Shown here: positions 5,192 to 7,003 of the stretch, piece by piece
Numbering within the stretch: position 1 is the stretch's first letter
Layout of the letters: each line of letters starts with the position of its first letter
DNA from: HRBIN01 sp038891515
GTDB lineage: Archaea > Thermoproteota > Nitrososphaeria_A > Caldarchaeales > Caldarchaeaceae
Assembly (NCBI GenBank): GCA_038891515.1
Contig: JAWAEB010000078.1
Span: 1-7,003 of the forward strand
DNA: 7,003 nucleotides
Direction: 5' to 3'
Program-made: the position numbers and the translations under genes
Notes under the pieces: generated by a model
Told to the model about the DNA's origin: nothing
Seen by the model: the letters and a program-made list of their open reading frames with translations, nothing else
Database searches by the model: none

Positions 5192-5622
5192 AGCTGGATA
5201 TGCAGAAGCGGATGGCTGCCAAACTTCTTAAATGTGGCGAGACACGTGTCAGGTTCGTCCCTGAACGGCTTGAGGATATAGAGGATGCTATCACGAGGGC
5301 TGATGTTAGGCGACTAATCAATGACGGCGCCATATTCAAGTTGAAGGCCAAGGGTGTGAGCCGCGCTAGGGTGGAGAAGAGGCGGAAGGGTCCTGGGAGC
5401 AGGAGGGGTGGGAAGTATGCAATCCTCCCCCGCAAGAGACGGTGGATTAACAAAGTTAGAGCCCAGAGGCGCTACCTAGCCCGGCTGAGGGATGATGGTG
5501 TGTTGGACACAAAGGTCTATAGGCGACTCTATAAGCTGGTGAAGGCTGGAGTCTTCAAGTCTGTGGCAGCATTGGAGGAGTACATAAAAGTCAACAAGCT
5601 GGGTAGGGGTGTGATGGTTTGA
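5188..5622 (+). CDS. rpl19e: 50S ribosomal protein L19e (eL19)
   Basis: This archaeal/eukaryotic large-subunit protein forms an inter-subunit contact through its long helices. The 144 residues begin K-L-D-M-Q-K-R-M-A-A-K-L-L-K-C-G, followed by R-A-D-V-R-R-L-I-N-D-G-A-I and the rRNA-binding G-V-S-R-A-R. They continue with K-G-P-G-S-R-R-G, W-I-N-K-V-R-A-Q-R-R-Y-L, and Y-R-R-L-Y-K-L-V-K-A-G-V-F-K-S. The basic linker between G-V-S-R and G-P-G-S-R-R-G is several residues shorter than I recall for most archaeal homologues. GTG 5188 forms GTGA with the rpl32e stop, and GGTGGTGG (5177-5184) lies upstream. The stop overlaps rpl18 as TTGA. Confidence 0.96.
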   Translation: MKLDMQKRMAAKLLKCGETRVRFVPERLEDIEDAITRADVRRLINDGAIFKLKAKGVSRARVEKRRKGPGSRRGGKYAILPRKRRWINKVRAQRRYLARLRDDGVLDTKVYRRLYKLVKAGVFKSVAALEEYIKVNKLGRGVMV

Positions 5623-6197
5623 CGGTAGCACGGATGTTGAGGACACCCCCTAGGCGGAGGAGGGAGAAGCTAACAGATTATAGATATAGGCTGAAAATCA
5701 TAAAGTCAAGCATTCCCCGTCTAGTGGTGAGGAGAACCAACAGGGCTATAATCGCTCAGATAATCCAGCCCAAAATAGGCGGTGACAGATGCGTAACCAC
5801 AGTCACATCAAAGATGCTGAGCAGGTATGGGTGGAAGGGAAGCCCCAAGAACATCCCCGCAGCCTACCTAACAGGTCTGCTGGTGGGATGTCTCGCCAAG
5901 AAGGCTGGGGTTGGTGAGGCTGTGATGGACCTGGGACTCCATAGACCGGTGGCAGGTTCTAGGCTCTTCGCAGTTGTGAAGGGCGCTAGGGATGCAGGCC
6001 TCTCCGTACCATTCTCAGAGAATGTGGCACCTTCGGAGGAGAGGCTTAGGGGAGACCACATCAAGACCTACTTCGAGATGGTCGGCGGCAGACCAGGTGT
6101 GGTCCAATTCTCCAGATGCGACCCCTCGGGCTATGCTGCCATGGAGATCATGATTGAGGAAGTGAAGGCTAGGATTTTGGGAGGTGCTGGGCGATGA
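5619..6197 (+). CDS. rpl18: 50S ribosomal protein L18 (uL18)
   Basis: This 5S rRNA-binding protein is the partner of L5 in the central protuberance. Its 192 residues are the long archaeal/eukaryotic form (eukaryotic homologue formerly called L5), well above the usual bacterial length. Landmarks are the basic N-terminus R-T-P-P-R-R-R-R-E-K-L-T-D-Y-R-Y-R, then S-S-I-P-R-L-V-V-R-R-T-N, G-W-K-G-S-P-K-N-I-P-A-A-Y-L-T-G-L-L, and G-S-R-L-F-A-V-V-K-G-A-R-D-A-G-L-S-V-P. The TTG start at 5619 overlaps the rpl19e stop as TTGA, behind a GGGGTGTGATGG stretch. ATG 5634 is an alternative that would drop five residues. The tail L-G-G-A-G-R is written over the rps5 ribosome-binding site, and the stop overlaps the rps5 ATG as ATGA. 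Confidence 0.96.
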   Translation: MTVARMLRTPPRRRREKLTDYRYRLKIIKSSIPRLVVRRTNRAIIAQIIQPKIGGDRCVTTVTSKMLSRYGWKGSPKNIPAAYLTGLLVGCLAKKAGVGEAVMDLGLHRPVAGSRLFAVVKGARDAGLSVPFSENVAPSEERLRGDHIKTYFEMVGGRPGVVQFSRCDPSGYAAMEIMIEEVKARILGGAGR

Positions 6198-6808
6198 GTG
6201 AATGGACTCCAACTACGACCCTTGGCCGTCTCGTGTATGAGGGTAAGATAACATCCATCGAGCAAGTCTTCCAAGAACATCATAGGCTTCTCGAACCCCA
6301 AGTCGTGGATAGGCTGATCCCCAACCTTGAGCAGGAGGTGGTGGATGTGAAAATGGTCCAGAGGCAGACCGACGCCGGCGAGAAGACTAGGTTCAAGGCT
6401 GTCATGGTTGTGGGGAACAGAGACGGCTATGTGGGGATTGGTACGGGCAAATCATCACAGGTTGTTCTGGCCATAGAGAAGGCACTCAACAATGCCAAGC
6501 TCAACATCATACCGGTCAAGAGAGGATGTGGTAGCTGGGAGTGCGCCTGCGGAGACCCTCACAGCCTCCTCGTCAAGTCTGAGGGAAAGTACGGCAGCGT
6601 TAGGGTGACGCTGATGCCTGCTCCGAGGGGGCTTGGACTTGTGGCTGGCGAGACGCAGAAGATAGTCCTCACCTTGGCCGGGATTAAGGATTGTTGGAGC
6701 CGCAGCTTCGGCGAGACAAGGACCACACTATCGGTTGTGGGAGCCACGTATGAGGCCCTCAAACAGACCAACAAGATAACGCTTCCAACCCTATGGAAGG
6801 TGGTTTAG
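6194..6808 (+). CDS. rps5: 30S ribosomal protein S5 (uS5)
   Basis: This small-subunit protein lies at the mRNA entry channel with S3 and S4 and contributes to decoding accuracy. At 204 residues it is the archaeal form. An N-terminal extension (W-T-P-T-T-T-L-G-R-L-V) precedes the dsRBD-like S5 domain at about 48-112, with V-G-N-R-D-G-Y-V-G-I-G-T-G-K-S and A-K-L-N-I-I-P-V-K-R. The archaeal motif C112-G-S-W-E-C117-A-C119-G-D-P-H follows, then the C-terminal domain with V-T-L-M-P-A-P-R-G-L-G-L-V-A-G. ATG 6194 overlaps the rpl18 stop (ATGA), with GGGAGGTG at 6179-6186, seven bases upstream. One base separates its TAG stop from rpl30. Confidence 0.97.
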   Translation: MSEWTPTTTLGRLVYEGKITSIEQVFQEHHRLLEPQVVDRLIPNLEQEVVDVKMVQRQTDAGEKTRFKAVMVVGNRDGYVGIGTGKSSQVVLAIEKALNNAKLNIIPVKRGCGSWECACGDPHSLLVKSEGKYGSVRVTLMPAPRGLGLVAGETQKIVLTLAGIKDCWSRSFGETRTTLSVVGATYEALKQTNKITLPTLWKVV

Positions 6809-6809
6809 G

Positions 6810-7003
6810 ATGGGTGCCGGGCTCTTACTGGCGGTTAGGATTAAGGGCCATGTGGGGATGGACGAAGCCGTCAGGGAAACGCTCAGGTTTCTCAGGCTCA
6901 GACGTGTCCACACAGCGGTCCTGCTGCCTGACACACCATCAGTCAAGGGCATGCTTAGAAAGGTGGAGAGATATGTCACATGGGGGAAGCCGAGCAGGAG
7001 GAC
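6810..7003 (+). CDS. rpl30: 50S ribosomal protein L30 (uL30), 5' part only
   Basis: This is the start of the archaeal uL30 (eukaryotic L7 family), a large-subunit rRNA-binding protein. Sixty-four complete codons are visible before the window ends; archaeal homologues are usually about 150 residues, so more than half is missing. The ferredoxin-like L30 core is readable: L-L-A-V-R-I-K-G-H-V-G-M, E-T-L-R-F-L-R-L-R-R-V-H-T-A-V-L-L, P-D-T-P-S-V-K-G-M-L-R-K-V and Y-V-T-W-G-K-P. ATG 6810 starts one base after the rps5 stop, with AGGTGG at 6798-6803, six bases upstream. In archaea rpl15 and secY normally follow. Confidence 0.95.
   Translation, partial: MGAGLLLAVRIKGHVGMDEAVRETLRFLRLRRVHTAVLLPDTPSVKGMLRKVERYVTWGKPSRR

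Overview
The window is an uninterrupted stretch of an archaeal ribosomal-protein operon (S10/spc region), read entirely from the + strand. The domain is clear from the gene content. The archaeal/eukaryotic proteins eS4, eL32 and eL19 and the RNase P subunit Rnp1 (Rpp29/POP4) are interleaved with universal ribosomal proteins in the usual archaeal order. Every universal protein is also the archaeal form, for example the 53-residue zinc-ribbon S14, the long L18, and S5 with its C-G-S-W-E-C-x-C block. Arginine is mostly AGG/AGA, the coding strand is purine-rich and the DNA is moderately GC-rich. These traits are common in thermophilic archaea. A TACK-type lineage is my guess, but the sequence alone does not prove it.

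Layout: the 3' part of rpl22 (1-251), rps3, rpl29, rnp1, rps17, rpl14, rpl24, rps4e, rpl5, rps14, rps8, rpl6, rpl32e, rpl19e, rpl18, rps5, and the 5' part of rpl30 (6810 to the window end). I see no tRNA, rRNA, mobile element, CRISPR array, terminator or convincing promoter. No gap between genes exceeds about 10 bases, so the non-coding DNA totals only about 21 bases.

The genes make one transcription and translation unit. Most neighbours share 1-35 bases, often as GTGA, TTGA, ATGA or TAGTG junctions. A GGTG-type Shine-Dalgarno sequence usually lies inside the last codons of the upstream gene, 5-7 bases before the next start. Nine of the 16 starts visible here appear to be GTG or TTG. The products build both subunits: L22, L29, L14, L24, L5, L6, L32e, L19e, L18 and L30 for the 50S; S3, S17, S4e, S14, S8 and S5 for the 30S. 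Rnp1 belongs to RNase P, the tRNA 5'-maturation enzyme.

I did not find a novel system. The window is ordinary core translation machinery. The points worth a second look are modest: the compact coupling and the Gly-rich C-termini it seems to create, a 9-bp-arm palindrome inside rpl14, an rnp1 gene without a usable conventional start and with no eIF1 gene beside it, and a forced TTG start giving a short S4e N-terminus.
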